NCBI GenBank assembly: GCA_964558665.1
Contig: CAZLFA010000013.1
Span: forward strand, 9,104-73,103
Length of the DNA: 64,000 bases
Direction of reading: 5' to 3'
DNA from: CAZLFA01 sp964558665
GTDB lineage: Bacteria > Desulfobacterota > Syntrophia > Syntrophales > PHBD01
The notes beneath the pieces are model-generated. The model had not been told where the DNA came from. It made no database searches and saw nothing but the letters and a program-made list of their open reading frames with translations. This document shows, piece after piece, positions 32,466 through 42,497 of the stretch (the stretch's first letter is position 1; every line of letters begins with the position of its first letter). A program made the position numbers and the translations under genes.

Positions 32466-33960
32466 TTGCAATGACATCGTAATGAAACGGAATAGCTGCA
32501 TTGAATTAATGCGGCAGGCAATGATTCTTCATCAGGGTGGTAAACTTGAAGAGGCGGAATCATTTTATGAAGAGGTAATCAGAATCGATCCGGATCATGC
32601 TGATGCGCTGCATCTTCTGGGTGCCGTTTCTTATCAGATGAAAAAATATAAAAAGGCTATCGCATATACAGAAAAAGCACTGCGTTTAAAGCCTGAAAAT
32701 AATGACTTACACACTAACCTGGGTAATGCCCACTTGGGGAATGGCGAAACGGAAGCCGCCATCTTCCATTACCGGAGAGCAATTGAACTTAATAAAGGGG
32801 ATGCGATTTCTTATTATAATTTGGGAAATGCCTACAAAGAACAGGGAGCGTTTGATGATGCGGTGAAATGCTACGAAAAAGCCCTTCAAATCAATCCTGA
32901 GATGGCTGAAGCCTACTATAATTATGGAAATGCCCTTCAGGATAAGCATCATATAGACAGTTTGGCAATTCCATACTATCGTAAAACGATATCTTTGAAA
33001 CCCGAGTTTGCCGAGGCGCACTGGAATTTATCGTTGGCTCTGCTTGTGACGGGAAAATTTAACGAAGGATGGAAGGAGTATGAATGGCGTTGCCGGATAC
33101 GGGGTATTTCCCCGAATCTTCCCTTTGATCGCCCGTTATGGGACGGTTCTCATGATATATCCGGAAGGACGCTGCTGATTTATGCAGAACAGGGATTTGG
33201 AGATGTTATTCAGTTTATTCGTTATGTTCCTTTGATTTCGCGTCTGGGAGCAAAGGTGATCATAGAATGTCAAAACGAACTGGTTTCATTGTTGTCCGCT
33301 GTTGATGGCGTTTCAGAAGTTTATGGGCGTGGAGAGCCGTTGACGGATTTCGATTTACAGTCTCCGATATTAAGTTTGCCATATCTGCTCGGCACAGATA
33401 TTGCGACTATTCCCAGAGACATTCCCTATATAATACCGGAGAACTCGCTGGTGGATAAATGGCGTGCCTCTATGTCTAAATATGAAAGCGCTGATATGAA
33501 AGTAGGTTTGGCATGGGCAGGAAAACCTTCACATAAAAGGGACCTCTACAGGTCATTCCCGTTATCTGTATACGCGCCACTGGCCGGCTTTAAGAACATT
33601 ACTTTTTTTAATTTGCAAAAAGACGATACGGCTCAGGACGTAAAGTCTCATCCGGAAGATATGAACCTTGTGGAGCTCATGGGCGAGGTCAGCGATTTCT
33701 CAGATACGGCTGCGTTTATTGAGAATCTTGATCTGGTTATTTCTGCCGACACGGCAGTGGCACATCTGGCCGGAGCTATGGGAAAGCCCGTGTGGACATT
33801 ACTTCCTTATGCTCCTGACTGGCGTTGGCTGCTTGACCGATCCGATTCCCCCTGGTATCCGACTATGAAACTCTTCAGGCAGAGCAAACCAATGGACTGG
33901 GCAGATGCAATACAAAAGATATGTTCCGAGCTGTCGGCTACCCAGAAAGGGAATTGTTAA
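32455..33960 (+). CDS. TPR protein with C-terminal GT9-like glycosyltransferase domain (copy 4)
   Basis: The 501-residue product has only about five TPR units (residues 15-190) before the transferase domain (about 200-495: GWKEYEWRCR, AEQGFGDVIQFIRY, SADTAVAHLAGAMGKPVWTL). ATG 32455 overlaps copy 3; an in-frame ATG at 32482 is an alternative that would lose nine residues. It is the fourth gene of the same family in a row but lacks the perfect repeats of copies 1-3. Confidence 0.84.
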   Translation: MCSDCNDIVMKRNSCIELMRQAMILHQGGKLEEAESFYEEVIRIDPDHADALHLLGAVSYQMKKYKKAIAYTEKALRLKPENNDLHTNLGNAHLGNGETEAAIFHYRRAIELNKGDAISYYNLGNAYKEQGAFDDAVKCYEKALQINPEMAEAYYNYGNALQDKHHIDSLAIPYYRKTISLKPEFAEAHWNLSLALLVTGKFNEGWKEYEWRCRIRGISPNLPFDRPLWDGSHDISGRTLLIYAEQGFGDVIQFIRYVPLISRLGAKVIIECQNELVSLLSAVDGVSEVYGRGEPLTDFDLQSPILSLPYLLGTDIATIPRDIPYIIPENSLVDKWRASMSKYESADMKVGLAWAGKPSHKRDLYRSFPLSVYAPLAGFKNITFFNLQKDDTAQDVKSHPEDMNLVELMGEVSDFSDTAAFIENLDLVISADTAVAHLAGAMGKPVWTLLPYAPDWRWLLDRSDSPWYPTMKLFRQSKPMDWADAIQKICSELSATQKGNC

Positions 33961-33967
33961 AAAAACA

Positions 33968-35614
33968 ATGGCAAAGTCTAAGTCATTAAAAATTGCCGTT
34001 GTTCTTGAAGACCTGCTTGTCGGCGGGACGGTACTGGTCACCTTAAAATACTCTACATTTCTTGCACGTGCAGGATATGATGTGACCCTGATTGTGATTG
34101 AGGGAGACAGAAGAGAGCTTGATATTGATCAATGGAATGAATTCAAGCATGTCATCTTCAATGCACCATGTTCGTTAAAAGAGCTTTCTGAGTTAATGGA
34201 TGGCTTTGACGCAGTGATAATTTCAAACGGGGCTTTGATTCCTTTTCCGCTCGAGGCGTCAAGGTTTACTAAACGGCCGTTAATAGTCGAGGTCCTTCAT
34301 AACTATGTCAGGAGCGCTTTAGCTCCCTCTGTTGACATAACCGTTGCGGTATCAGAAGCGGTATTCAGATCAATGCAGCCTCGCGATAATGATTTTTATC
34401 TTAATAATGGTGTCGATGTTGTCATATTTAAGCCGGGAAAGAGAAAAAAACGGGACAGGGTGCGTTTAATCCAGATAGCCAGGGAAGCAAAACCCATGAA
34501 ACCCGACCTTGGTGAGGTTGTATATGAACTGCATGATGAAGGAATTCCTGTTGAGGCAGTTTTAATCGGAAAGGAAGGACCTTCTGATGAATTTGTCAAT
34601 TACATGGGAGTTCAGCCGTATAGCTCGATTCCCGGTTATCTGCAACAGGCCGATATCCTGCTGCACATGGCAGACAGTGAGCCATTCGGATTAACCGCCA
34701 TTGAAGCGATGGCGACAGGGGTCATCCCGATTGTTTCTAAAACGGGAGGCTTGGCTGTCTCTGTTGAAGATGGAAAGTCAGGTTATCTGGTTTCATGGAG
34801 TGATAAGGAAGAAGTTAAAAAAATTATCAGGAAACTTGTTGATAAAATATGCCTTAACGATCCCGAGATATTGCAAATGAGAGAACGCGGCATAAAAAGG
34901 GTCCGTGAGCATTTTAATATAGAAAAACAGATGAGGCAATTGGGTGAGATTATTGAAGTGAAAGCGAGAGAACTGCCTCGCAATAAGCGTTCAACTTCCT
35001 ACCCTTTTTCCTTTGCAGCCTCGAGCCTTTTTTACCTGCACCACAGAAGCGATCACTATTTTAAAGCGATGAATGAAATTATAAGATTGGATGATCTTGA
35101 TGAAGAAATAAATAACTGGGAGACATTCTATTCTTATGTCATAAAAGAATTCAGGAATTATTATCCCATTATGGAATTTCTAAATGGCGTATATTGTAAT
35201 CTTGCAAGAGACATGAAAATTTCGTCTGCAAGAAAAGAGACGGTTATCAGCTATTGGCTGGCGATTATCGCTCTGCATTTGCAGAGACACGACATTCTAA
35301 TAGAAAAAATCAGGGATGGGATCAAATCTGATTATTATTCAGTGACAGCATCATCTCTCAAAAAGATTATGCTGTCGCTTGTATATGTAATGATGAATTT
35401 GATGAAAATTTCTGTGAGTAATGATCTGCTTGAAACAAGCATACTGATCAAGAATAATTATCTGCTTGATAACATAAAATTTATAGAGCAACTAGAGATG
35501 CCGGAAGAACATGTGACAGAGACACTCGAACGCATAGGATTACCCGGAAACATAATTGCAGATCCTTACTATCCGGGATCAAAAAATCTCCAAACGCAGC
35601 AGGTTGATTTATGA
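33968..35614 (+). CDS. GT4-family glycosyltransferase with C-terminal helical extension
   Basis: The 548-residue product has a GT-B fold: VVLEDLLVGGTVLVTLKYS near the start and the donor-site region DILLHMADSEPFGLTAIEAMATGVIPIVSKTGG in outline at about residues 235-265 (GT4 E-x7-E type motif). Residues 345-548 are a helical extension of unknown role. ATG 33968 was chosen because it begins MAKSKSLKIAVV; the upstream open frame overlaps copy 4. It overlaps the next gene by 4 bp. Confidence 0.82.
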   Translation: MAKSKSLKIAVVLEDLLVGGTVLVTLKYSTFLARAGYDVTLIVIEGDRRELDIDQWNEFKHVIFNAPCSLKELSELMDGFDAVIISNGALIPFPLEASRFTKRPLIVEVLHNYVRSALAPSVDITVAVSEAVFRSMQPRDNDFYLNNGVDVVIFKPGKRKKRDRVRLIQIAREAKPMKPDLGEVVYELHDEGIPVEAVLIGKEGPSDEFVNYMGVQPYSSIPGYLQQADILLHMADSEPFGLTAIEAMATGVIPIVSKTGGLAVSVEDGKSGYLVSWSDKEEVKKIIRKLVDKICLNDPEILQMRERGIKRVREHFNIEKQMRQLGEIIEVKARELPRNKRSTSYPFSFAASSLFYLHHRSDHYFKAMNEIIRLDDLDEEINNWETFYSYVIKEFRNYYPIMEFLNGVYCNLARDMKISSARKETVISYWLAIIALHLQRHDILIEKIRDGIKSDYYSVTASSLKKIMLSLVYVMMNLMKISVSNDLLETSILIKNNYLLDNIKFIEQLEMPEEHVTETLERIGLPGNIIADPYYPGSKNLQTQQVDL

Positions 35615-37029
35615 ACAATCAAATCCAAAGAAGTTTTGTAATACCGGTGCTGGATTTTTCCCCTCACGGCCCGTTTAATATCAGGACTCTCCTTGACGAT
35701 CTCAGTCCCATCACGGGAGAGGTTGTCTGTATCTTCAACAGCCGGGAAGTTTATGATGAATTTAAGGATCATCCCAGGATAGACAAATACTGCTTCAATA
35801 GTATGAATGCCGGTGTGAGCCGGTCGTGGAACATCGGTATCAACATGTCCGAAGGCAAGACGGTTCATATCATGAATGCGGACCTCCATATCGGCAGCTC
35901 TATTGCCGACGAATTGGATTCATATCTGTTTTCTTTGGAAAATGCAGTGATAGTCGGACCTCAGGGATCAATTATCGACTATAAGCGGTTGAACGATATT
36001 ACTTATTTTTCTAAAGGTACATTCCCGCGTCCGATATCCTGTGACGGCATATCGGGTTTCTACTTCGCTATCCACCTGGAACGTTTTCTCGATAACAATT
36101 TATCATTCGATATTCAATACAGCCCGTGTTTTTTTGAAGAGTGGGATATGGGGCTGCAATTGAAAAGAAAAGGTCTTTCCTGTTATGCAGTGCCTGTAAC
36201 TGACTTTGATCATCACTGGGGTGTGTCTCAATCAGAAGGCGGTAGAAAAATCAATTATTTCGGAAAAGAGGTGTCCAGAGACGATGTACTCCTGCAGAAC
36301 AGGGTTAAGTTTATGAAAAAATGGCAGGCTGTGGTCAGCACCGGTGACCCCATGGCAGAGATGGGAAGCAGGAAATATACAGAGGAAGATAACAGGCAGG
36401 TCCATTCATATGCAGGCATAAAGAATCCCGGGGTGGACAGGCTTTTGGATTTCATTTTAAAATGCCAGGGTCAATCTTATCCGGAGAAGACCGGCGACGG
36501 AATAAGAGACATTACGAGTCAGGTACTGACATATTTCTTCAACAAATATAGTTTGCCGTCGGAAGCGAAAATCCTGGATGTCGGCTGCGGACAGGGGGCT
36601 GCCCTTGATGCATTCAGAGATATGGGCTATCAGGCAGTTGGAATCACCCTGAGCAATGAAGATATAAGAGTATGTGAGGCCCTGGGGCATAATGTCCTGA
36701 GAATGGATCAGTCATTTCTTGATTTTCCGGATGCCTCTTTCGACTTCGTTTGGGTGCGTCACTGTCTTGAACACAGCATATTCCCCTATTTCACCCTGTC
36801 AGAGTTCTTACGGGTTATGAAAAACAGTGCATACCTATATCTGGAAGTGCCGGCAGCAAATACCCGGAACAGACATGAATTAAATATTAATCACTATAGT
36901 GTCCTTACAAAGGAGATGTGGAGTGTATTGATCGGCCGCGCAGGTTTTGAATTATTGGAGGATATAAATATGCTTGTTGAAACGTCAGGAGGTCAAGACG
37001 AATACTGGGCGTTTGTCTGTAGAAAGTAG
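35611..37029 (+). CDS. Fusion of GT2-like glycosyltransferase and SAM-dependent methyltransferase
   Basis: Residues 1-240 look like a GT2-type domain (SFVIPVLDFSPHGPFN, SRSWNIGINMSEGKTVHIMN, and CFFEEWDMGLQLKRKG as the acidic acceptor region). Residues 310-472 form a class I methyltransferase domain with motif I ILDVGCGQGAALDAF and FDFVWVRHCLEHS. This suggests that one protein adds and methylates a sugar, which is inference. Order in the cluster (GT4, this gene, GT-B) fits stepwise glycan building. Confidence 0.82.
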   Translation: MNNQIQRSFVIPVLDFSPHGPFNIRTLLDDLSPITGEVVCIFNSREVYDEFKDHPRIDKYCFNSMNAGVSRSWNIGINMSEGKTVHIMNADLHIGSSIADELDSYLFSLENAVIVGPQGSIIDYKRLNDITYFSKGTFPRPISCDGISGFYFAIHLERFLDNNLSFDIQYSPCFFEEWDMGLQLKRKGLSCYAVPVTDFDHHWGVSQSEGGRKINYFGKEVSRDDVLLQNRVKFMKKWQAVVSTGDPMAEMGSRKYTEEDNRQVHSYAGIKNPGVDRLLDFILKCQGQSYPEKTGDGIRDITSQVLTYFFNKYSLPSEAKILDVGCGQGAALDAFRDMGYQAVGITLSNEDIRVCEALGHNVLRMDQSFLDFPDASFDFVWVRHCLEHSIFPYFTLSEFLRVMKNSAYLYLEVPAANTRNRHELNINHYSVLTKEMWSVLIGRAGFELLEDINMLVETSGGQDEYWAFVCRK

Positions 37030-37052
37030 TTTATTGGAAATTGAGGTCGTAA

Positions 37053-38075
37053 ATGAATATTCTATTTTTAACACACGATTATCCAAACTATGTTCCTGAT
37101 TTGCTTTTACATGGATTAAGAAAGTTGCTGGGACCAAGAGTCGTTGATTATCCCAGAAAAGACAGTCTTTACAGAGGTGACCTGTTTGGTGTGACAACGG
37201 ACCAGTATGTGTGCCCTGAACTCTTTCCCTCTGATGAAGATGTCGATCGGGACGACATTCCGCAAAAGATAAGAAACAACTATTTTAAGTATATCATCTG
37301 TGATGTCAGGCTGGCGTTGAATACTGTAGCATTATCTGATCAAGGTTGTAAAATTGTGCAATACGGAGGCATCAGGTCGATACCTTTGTTTCATGATGAA
37401 CGACAACAGTTGCCGCCGGGGATTGTATTAATTGATGGCGAGGATTTTCCGCATTTTGTTCCTCCCGGTCCTTACGCAGTATGCCGCAGGGAAACAGACG
37501 GGACGGATTTTAGTATACCGCTGCCCATGGGACTGCCGGAAGAAATTATGCGCTGGATTACTTCTTATGATGATGAGGAAAAAATATATTCAGTGGGATT
37601 TCTCGGCGCTGTAAACAACATGACTCCGGATCGTAAAGAATTTATAGAACAAATAATTAACCGATATCCTGATAACCTGTTGCAGACATCTATTGTTCCA
37701 TCACAGGATGATCCCTGTCCGGCGGGCCGTGTCGGCAGAAATGATTATTATACTGCTTTGCAGAGATGCAAAGTCATTTTAAACTTTCGCGGTGCCGGAT
37801 ATGACACCTTTCGGTACTGGGAAAACGCAGCCTGTAAAGCTGTTCATATTTCTCAGAGGATGCCGCTGTTCATTCCCCATGATTTTATTGAAGGGCAAAG
37901 CATTCTGCGTTTCTCAAACGTTGAAGAATTAATAATGTTGATCGACCTGGTCCTGGAGGGGAAGATACAAGATGATAGAATAATCCAGGAAAGCCGTCAC
38001 CATCTGGTCAACTTCCATCTTACGACGAAAAGAGCAATGTACCTTTTGGATAGATTGCGGATGGTGTTTGTTTAA
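37053..38075 (+). CDS. GT-B-like glycosyltransferase (CgeB-type C-terminal domain)
   Basis: The 340-residue product has no confident family, but the C-terminal half (about 180-335) carries YSVGFLGAVNN, ALQRCKVILNFRGAGYDTFRYWENAACKAVHIS in outline, and HLTTKRAMYLLD, the pattern of CgeB-like or Glyco_trans_1_2 domains. The N-terminal half is an alpha/beta domain (MNILFLTHDYPNYVPDL). GAGGT lies 8 bases before the ATG. Donor and acceptor are unknown. Confidence 0.68.
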   Translation: MNILFLTHDYPNYVPDLLLHGLRKLLGPRVVDYPRKDSLYRGDLFGVTTDQYVCPELFPSDEDVDRDDIPQKIRNNYFKYIICDVRLALNTVALSDQGCKIVQYGGIRSIPLFHDERQQLPPGIVLIDGEDFPHFVPPGPYAVCRRETDGTDFSIPLPMGLPEEIMRWITSYDDEEKIYSVGFLGAVNNMTPDRKEFIEQIINRYPDNLLQTSIVPSQDDPCPAGRVGRNDYYTALQRCKVILNFRGAGYDTFRYWENAACKAVHISQRMPLFIPHDFIEGQSILRFSNVEELIMLIDLVLEGKIQDDRIIQESRHHLVNFHLTTKRAMYLLDRLRMVFV

Positions 38076-38086
38076 AGAGCCGTGGT

Positions 38087-39517
38087 ATGAAAAACAGCAT
38101 TGATAGAAAACTCAGGATATTGTTCAGCCGCACGTCTATTCCTGAAGCGTCAACGTCTCTGCATGGGCTCTTTTATGAAAAAGCTTTAAGAAGAAACCAT
38201 GAATTAATAACATATGGCCCGGCTCTTCCCGAATTTATGTATAAAAGGATGGGTTTTGAAAGGATTGGAAAAACGGTAGATGCGGATATTCCATACTTCT
38301 CAATGGATTTGCCGGATGTGCTGCGATTGCTGCCATGGAAACCTGATCTGTTTTTATGGACGGACAACATCTACTGGTTCCTTATGAATGGTCTTAAAGA
38401 ATTGCCTTGCCCCACGGCCTGTTTTTTTCTTGACCCGCAATATCTTAGAGAACTTAAGATTGAAATGGCAAAACACTTTGATTATGTCTTCGTATCTCAA
38501 AAAACAGAAGTAGAAAGATATCAGCGTGAAGGAGTAAGCAATGTGTACTGGCTCACACATGCATGTGACAGAGATGCACATTCAAAAAAAACAGGTAATA
38601 AAATCTATGATATAACTTTCGTCGGAACCATGAATGCCAAGCGGGAAAGCATGTTGAATAGCTTGAGAAAGAAATTCAGCGTTCACTATGAAAGATGCCA
38701 TGGCGAAAGAATGGCTGAGGTGTACTCTCAGTCAAAGATAATTTTTAACACATCGACCGTGAATGAAATAAATATGAGAGTGTTTGAATCCATGGCTTCA
38801 GGCAGCATGCTGCTGACGGATAAGGCACCAGGAAGCGGTTTGGAGGATTTGTTTACGGACAGAATTCATCTTGTTTATTACAACAATGAATCTGATTTGA
38901 TATCGCTTGCTGATTATTACTTGAATCACGATGAAGAGCGTGAATGCATTGCGAAAACCGGCATGACAGAGGTACTGGAAAAGCACACCTATGACTGCAG
39001 AATTGTATCAATGATTGAAACGGTTATATCATCAGAAAAAATGGGTGTCGGCCGGGGTAGCAGGGATAAATCACAGGAATGCAATGGTATGAAATTTGAT
39101 TATCCCGTCTGCTTGCAGGAATATATTAACCAGGGATTGGAATTCCAGAGAAATGGCCGGCTTGAAGAATCCATTGCCTTATATAAAAAAGCGCTGATTC
39201 AGATGCCGGATAATTCATGCCTGTACAATAACCTGGGAGTTGCTTTGCGGAAACAAGGATGTTTCTCAGAAGCCGTAGCTGCCTATCAAAAGGCGATAGA
39301 AAGCGATCCGGAATACGCTGATGCGTATTATAATCTCGGTAACGCTTTTCAGAGTACTGGTGAACAAGAAAAGGCAATTCGCTGCTATGAGATGACCATA
39401 GAGCTATGTCCGCATCATGCACCTGCTTATCAGAATCTGGCTACTGTATATTTGGAAATGGGCCTTTTTGAAAAGCATATGGAATATTTCAGAAACGCGC
39501 TTAAGTACATTGAATGA
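38087..39517 (+). CDS. CgeB-like glycosyltransferase with C-terminal TPR
   Basis: Residues 10-310 have the CgeB-type pattern (PDLFLWTDNIYWFL, FDYVFVSQKTEVERYQREG, YDITFVGTMNAKRESMLNSL, FNTSTVNEINMRVFESMASGSMLLTD in outline). Residues 345-476 contain about four TPR units (for example CLYNNLGVALRKQGCFSEA). The same TPR style as in the TPR-transferase genes is attached here at the C-terminus instead of the N-terminus. Cytoplasmic; acceptor unknown. Confidence 0.82.
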   Translation: MKNSIDRKLRILFSRTSIPEASTSLHGLFYEKALRRNHELITYGPALPEFMYKRMGFERIGKTVDADIPYFSMDLPDVLRLLPWKPDLFLWTDNIYWFLMNGLKELPCPTACFFLDPQYLRELKIEMAKHFDYVFVSQKTEVERYQREGVSNVYWLTHACDRDAHSKKTGNKIYDITFVGTMNAKRESMLNSLRKKFSVHYERCHGERMAEVYSQSKIIFNTSTVNEINMRVFESMASGSMLLTDKAPGSGLEDLFTDRIHLVYYNNESDLISLADYYLNHDEERECIAKTGMTEVLEKHTYDCRIVSMIETVISSEKMGVGRGSRDKSQECNGMKFDYPVCLQEYINQGLEFQRNGRLEESIALYKKALIQMPDNSCLYNNLGVALRKQGCFSEAVAAYQKAIESDPEYADAYYNLGNAFQSTGEQEKAIRCYEMTIELCPHHAPAYQNLATVYLEMGLFEKHMEYFRNALKYIE

Positions 39518-39579
39518 GAGCATTTGTAAAAAATATACGATTATAAACCTGGTACTTGTTGCCCCGATAATTGTTGCTT

Positions 39580-40287
39580 ATGACTGATTACTCTTCACCG
39601 CTTAGACAAGACTATTCCGAAAGATATGATGACAAACCTCGTGAAGAAATAGTGACATTCATCGAGGGTACTCCCGATCATGTATTGGAAATCGGATGCG
39701 GAACAGGAGCCACGGGAAGATTCATAAAGCAGAAAATGCCGGAGGTTATTTACACCGGTATAGAAATTGACGAGACTGCCGCAAATATTGCGAAAGGGAG
39801 AATAGACAATGTAATTATAGGGAATGTAGAAGATATCGATCTGCTTTCATTTGGCATTGCAAGAGAATCGTTTGACCTGATCATCTGTGCCGATGTTCTC
39901 GAGCACCTCTATGATCCATGGAAGGTACTTAATATCCTTCGTGGCTATCTCAAACCGCACGGAAGCATTGTTGCAAGTATTCCCAACGTTCAGAATGTAT
40001 CTTTAATTAAGCACCTTATTGACGGAAACTGGACTTATTCGCGATACGGCCTATTGGATTCGACACACATTCGTTTTTTTACATGGAATGAGATTGAAAG
40101 ACTGTTTCAGGGAACCGGATTTGAGATAATAAAATTTTCATCTCTTCTTCAGCGGGATGTTGACGCTGAAGCATGGCCACAGGACATAGACATGGGCAGT
40201 TTTGTTATTAAAAATGTTTCAAGAAATGAAGCCGTCATGCTCTTCACTTTTCAATATCTTGTTCATGCAAAAAAGGATAACGGATGA
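39580..40287 (+). CDS. SAM-dependent methyltransferase
   Basis: The 235-residue product is a class I methyltransferase: motif I VLEIGCGTGATGRFI (about residues 28-42), YTGIEIDETAANIA, DLIICADVLEHLYDP and SIVASIPNVQNVSL. The ATG at 39580 is used; an in-frame TTG at 39571 gives three more residues. It overlaps the following GT2 gene by 4 bp (ATGA). Target is probably a sugar of the glycan, by context. Confidence 0.85.
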   Translation: MTDYSSPLRQDYSERYDDKPREEIVTFIEGTPDHVLEIGCGTGATGRFIKQKMPEVIYTGIEIDETAANIAKGRIDNVIIGNVEDIDLLSFGIARESFDLIICADVLEHLYDPWKVLNILRGYLKPHGSIVASIPNVQNVSLIKHLIDGNWTYSRYGLLDSTHIRFFTWNEIERLFQGTGFEIIKFSSLLQRDVDAEAWPQDIDMGSFVIKNVSRNEAVMLFTFQYLVHAKKDNG

Positions 40288-41327
40288 TCAGCGGAACAAT
40301 GGAATCAGGGATGTATAATAATGATGGAGAAGTGGTCAGAGAGATTGATAACTCTTCATCTGTATCTTTAATAATAGTAGAGAGCGGTAACAACCTGTCG
40401 CTCATCAGGCAGACAGTGGAAACGATATATCACAGAACCGACTACAGCAATTATGAGTTTATCTTTGTATGCGACACATCGGACTCTGCGATCATTGATT
40501 TTCTTCGATGTGTCCCCAAGAGCAGAATCATCTATAATGAAAGGCATGAGAGTCTCGCAAGGAACAGAAACAACGCTGCCATCAATTCATCCTGTGATTA
40601 TTTATGTTTTTTGGATTCGGATATCATCATTAATGAACCATCATGGCTATCCAGGATGATCTCTTTATATGAATCGGATAATTTAACGGGTATAGTAGGC
40701 GGAGGGGCAAATACAGTCGGGGCCGTCTGCTGGCTTCATCCTTCGGGGCTGGTCACTTACAGTGCCTTAAGTATCGATGATAAGAAAAGATACGGCAAGC
40801 CTCTGGAAGTTATGATGGTAATGGGACATAACATGCTCATGAAGAGAAATATCTTTCATGAAGTGGGAGGATTTGATGAGGGTTTTGACCCCCTAAACGG
40901 GGAAGATGCGGATATCTGTATCAGGACATTTCTTTCCGGATATAAAATTATGGATTTGTATGTTGATGTTGAACATGTAGGAGCTCAGGGGATAAACAAC
41001 AGCGTATGCAGGTTTTCTCTGGAAAAAAGACAAGCGTTAATAATAGCATCTCAGAGAAGATTAGCCTTCAAGTATGCGCCGATTTTGCCGACAAGGCCGT
41101 TGCTTTACCATCATGATACTCCATCATTTCTTGATCATCTGAGAAGTAATGTGAAAAAGTACCTGGATAATCTGCCGGTTCTTCCTTCGACAGTCAATGC
41201 AGACGGAAAGATTAATAGGTTATATCTGCCTCTTCCCGAATTTGAATATTGTGAAGCGGCAAGTGATGTCTGGACAAACCCGACAAATGATATACTCGAA
41301 AAACTATACGAAGAACCGATTATTTAA
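40284..41327 (+). CDS. GT2-family glycosyltransferase
   Basis: The 347-residue product is a GT-A fold GT2 enzyme: VSLIIVESGNNLSLIRQTVE, the ARNRNNAAINSSCDYLCFLDSD nucleotide-sugar and DxD region (SDIII) in outline at about residues 92-115, and GGFDEGFDPLNGEDADICIR as the acidic catalytic segment. The C-terminal 70 residues are an extension. The opening start is an ATGA overlap with the methyltransferase gene. Confidence 0.87.
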   Translation: MISGTMESGMYNNDGEVVREIDNSSSVSLIIVESGNNLSLIRQTVETIYHRTDYSNYEFIFVCDTSDSAIIDFLRCVPKSRIIYNERHESLARNRNNAAINSSCDYLCFLDSDIIINEPSWLSRMISLYESDNLTGIVGGGANTVGAVCWLHPSGLVTYSALSIDDKKRYGKPLEVMMVMGHNMLMKRNIFHEVGGFDEGFDPLNGEDADICIRTFLSGYKIMDLYVDVEHVGAQGINNSVCRFSLEKRQALIIASQRRLAFKYAPILPTRPLLYHHDTPSFLDHLRSNVKKYLDNLPVLPSTVNADGKINRLYLPLPEFEYCEAASDVWTNPTNDILEKLYEEPII

Positions 41328-41337
41328 AGGATAATTT

Positions 41338-42492
41338 ATGATGTACATTGATTTGCCGACAGGAAGTTACCATGGCTGGGGGGTATGCGGAAAATATATT
41401 GTCAAGGAACTGTCAAAGATAACCGACGTCGGTCTTATAACGGAAAACCTCGATTTCAATGCCATTGGCGATGAACTGGATTATCGGCTTCTTCGCTCAA
41501 AATTGATTACCCCGGGTCTCCAGGCAAAGATACGATCGGGGGAATTCGTTGAACTGGACGGACCGCTGCTGCAGTCAATAAATAACGCAACAGGTATGCC
41601 GAACATGCCCGGAGTAAAAAGTAAAAACAATGTCGGCTATACCTTTTTTGAAAATAATATTCTGGAATCTTCATATGTAGAGAACAGCAGACATTCTTTT
41701 AACACGGTGGTTACCGGATCAACCTGGTGTGAAAATGTACTCAGAGAATATGGTGTCGCCAACGTTACAACGATCATTCAAGGAATAGACCCCGCTATAT
41801 TCAATCCCTTCTATAACAATAAAGAATATTTCAGAGACTGTTTTGTGGTCTTCTCCGGGGGCAAGTTTGAATTGAGGAAAGGGCAGGATATTGTCATAAA
41901 AGCCTATAAAGTAATCCAGGACAGATACAGAGACACTATGCTGATCAACAGCTGGTTCAACCAATGGCCTTTCAGCATGAGAACAATGTGTGCTTCACCG
42001 CTTATACAATTTAATCCGACTACCGATGATTATATTTCCATGATCAATATATTGTTGGCTGAAAACGGCGTAGATACAGGCAGAGTTATTACACTGCCGC
42101 TGTACCCCAATATCATGATGCCGAGAATATATAAAAATACAGACATAGGATTGTTCCCGAACCGGTGCGAGGGAGGAACAAACCTTGTGATGATGGAATA
42201 TATGGCATGCGCAAAACCTGTGCTGGCGTCGTACAACAGCGGTCACACGGACGTATTGACAGACCGGAATTGCCTGATGATCGAGAGAATGAAATCAATT
42301 ACTATTGCCAGCAATGATAAAAATGTTGCCTTATGGGCAGAGCCGGATCTGGAAGAAACCATCGAAAAGCTTGATTGGGCATATCACCATCGGGATGATA
42401 TCTCCGAGATTGGGCAAGCAGCAGGAAGAGATCTGATGAAGATGACCTGGGAACACACGGGACACGGTTTCTATGATATTCTCATGAGTTGA
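41338..42492 (+). CDS. GT4-family glycosyltransferase
   Basis: The 384-residue product is a GT-B enzyme. It has YHGWGVCGKYIVKELSK in the N-terminal domain, FSGGKFELRKGQDIVIKAYK (about residues 174-195), and TDIGLFPNRCEGGTNLVMMEYMACAKPVLAS in outline (about 268-298), the GT4 E-x7-E donor-binding region. AAAGGATAA precedes the ATG. It runs into the fifth TPR-transferase gene. Confidence 0.87.
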   Translation: MMYIDLPTGSYHGWGVCGKYIVKELSKITDVGLITENLDFNAIGDELDYRLLRSKLITPGLQAKIRSGEFVELDGPLLQSINNATGMPNMPGVKSKNNVGYTFFENNILESSYVENSRHSFNTVVTGSTWCENVLREYGVANVTTIIQGIDPAIFNPFYNNKEYFRDCFVVFSGGKFELRKGQDIVIKAYKVIQDRYRDTMLINSWFNQWPFSMRTMCASPLIQFNPTTDDYISMINILLAENGVDTGRVITLPLYPNIMMPRIYKNTDIGLFPNRCEGGTNLVMMEYMACAKPVLASYNSGHTDVLTDRNCLMIERMKSITIASNDKNVALWAEPDLEETIEKLDWAYHHRDDISEIGQAAGRDLMKMTWEHTGHGFYDILMS

Positions 42493-42497
42493 CGGTC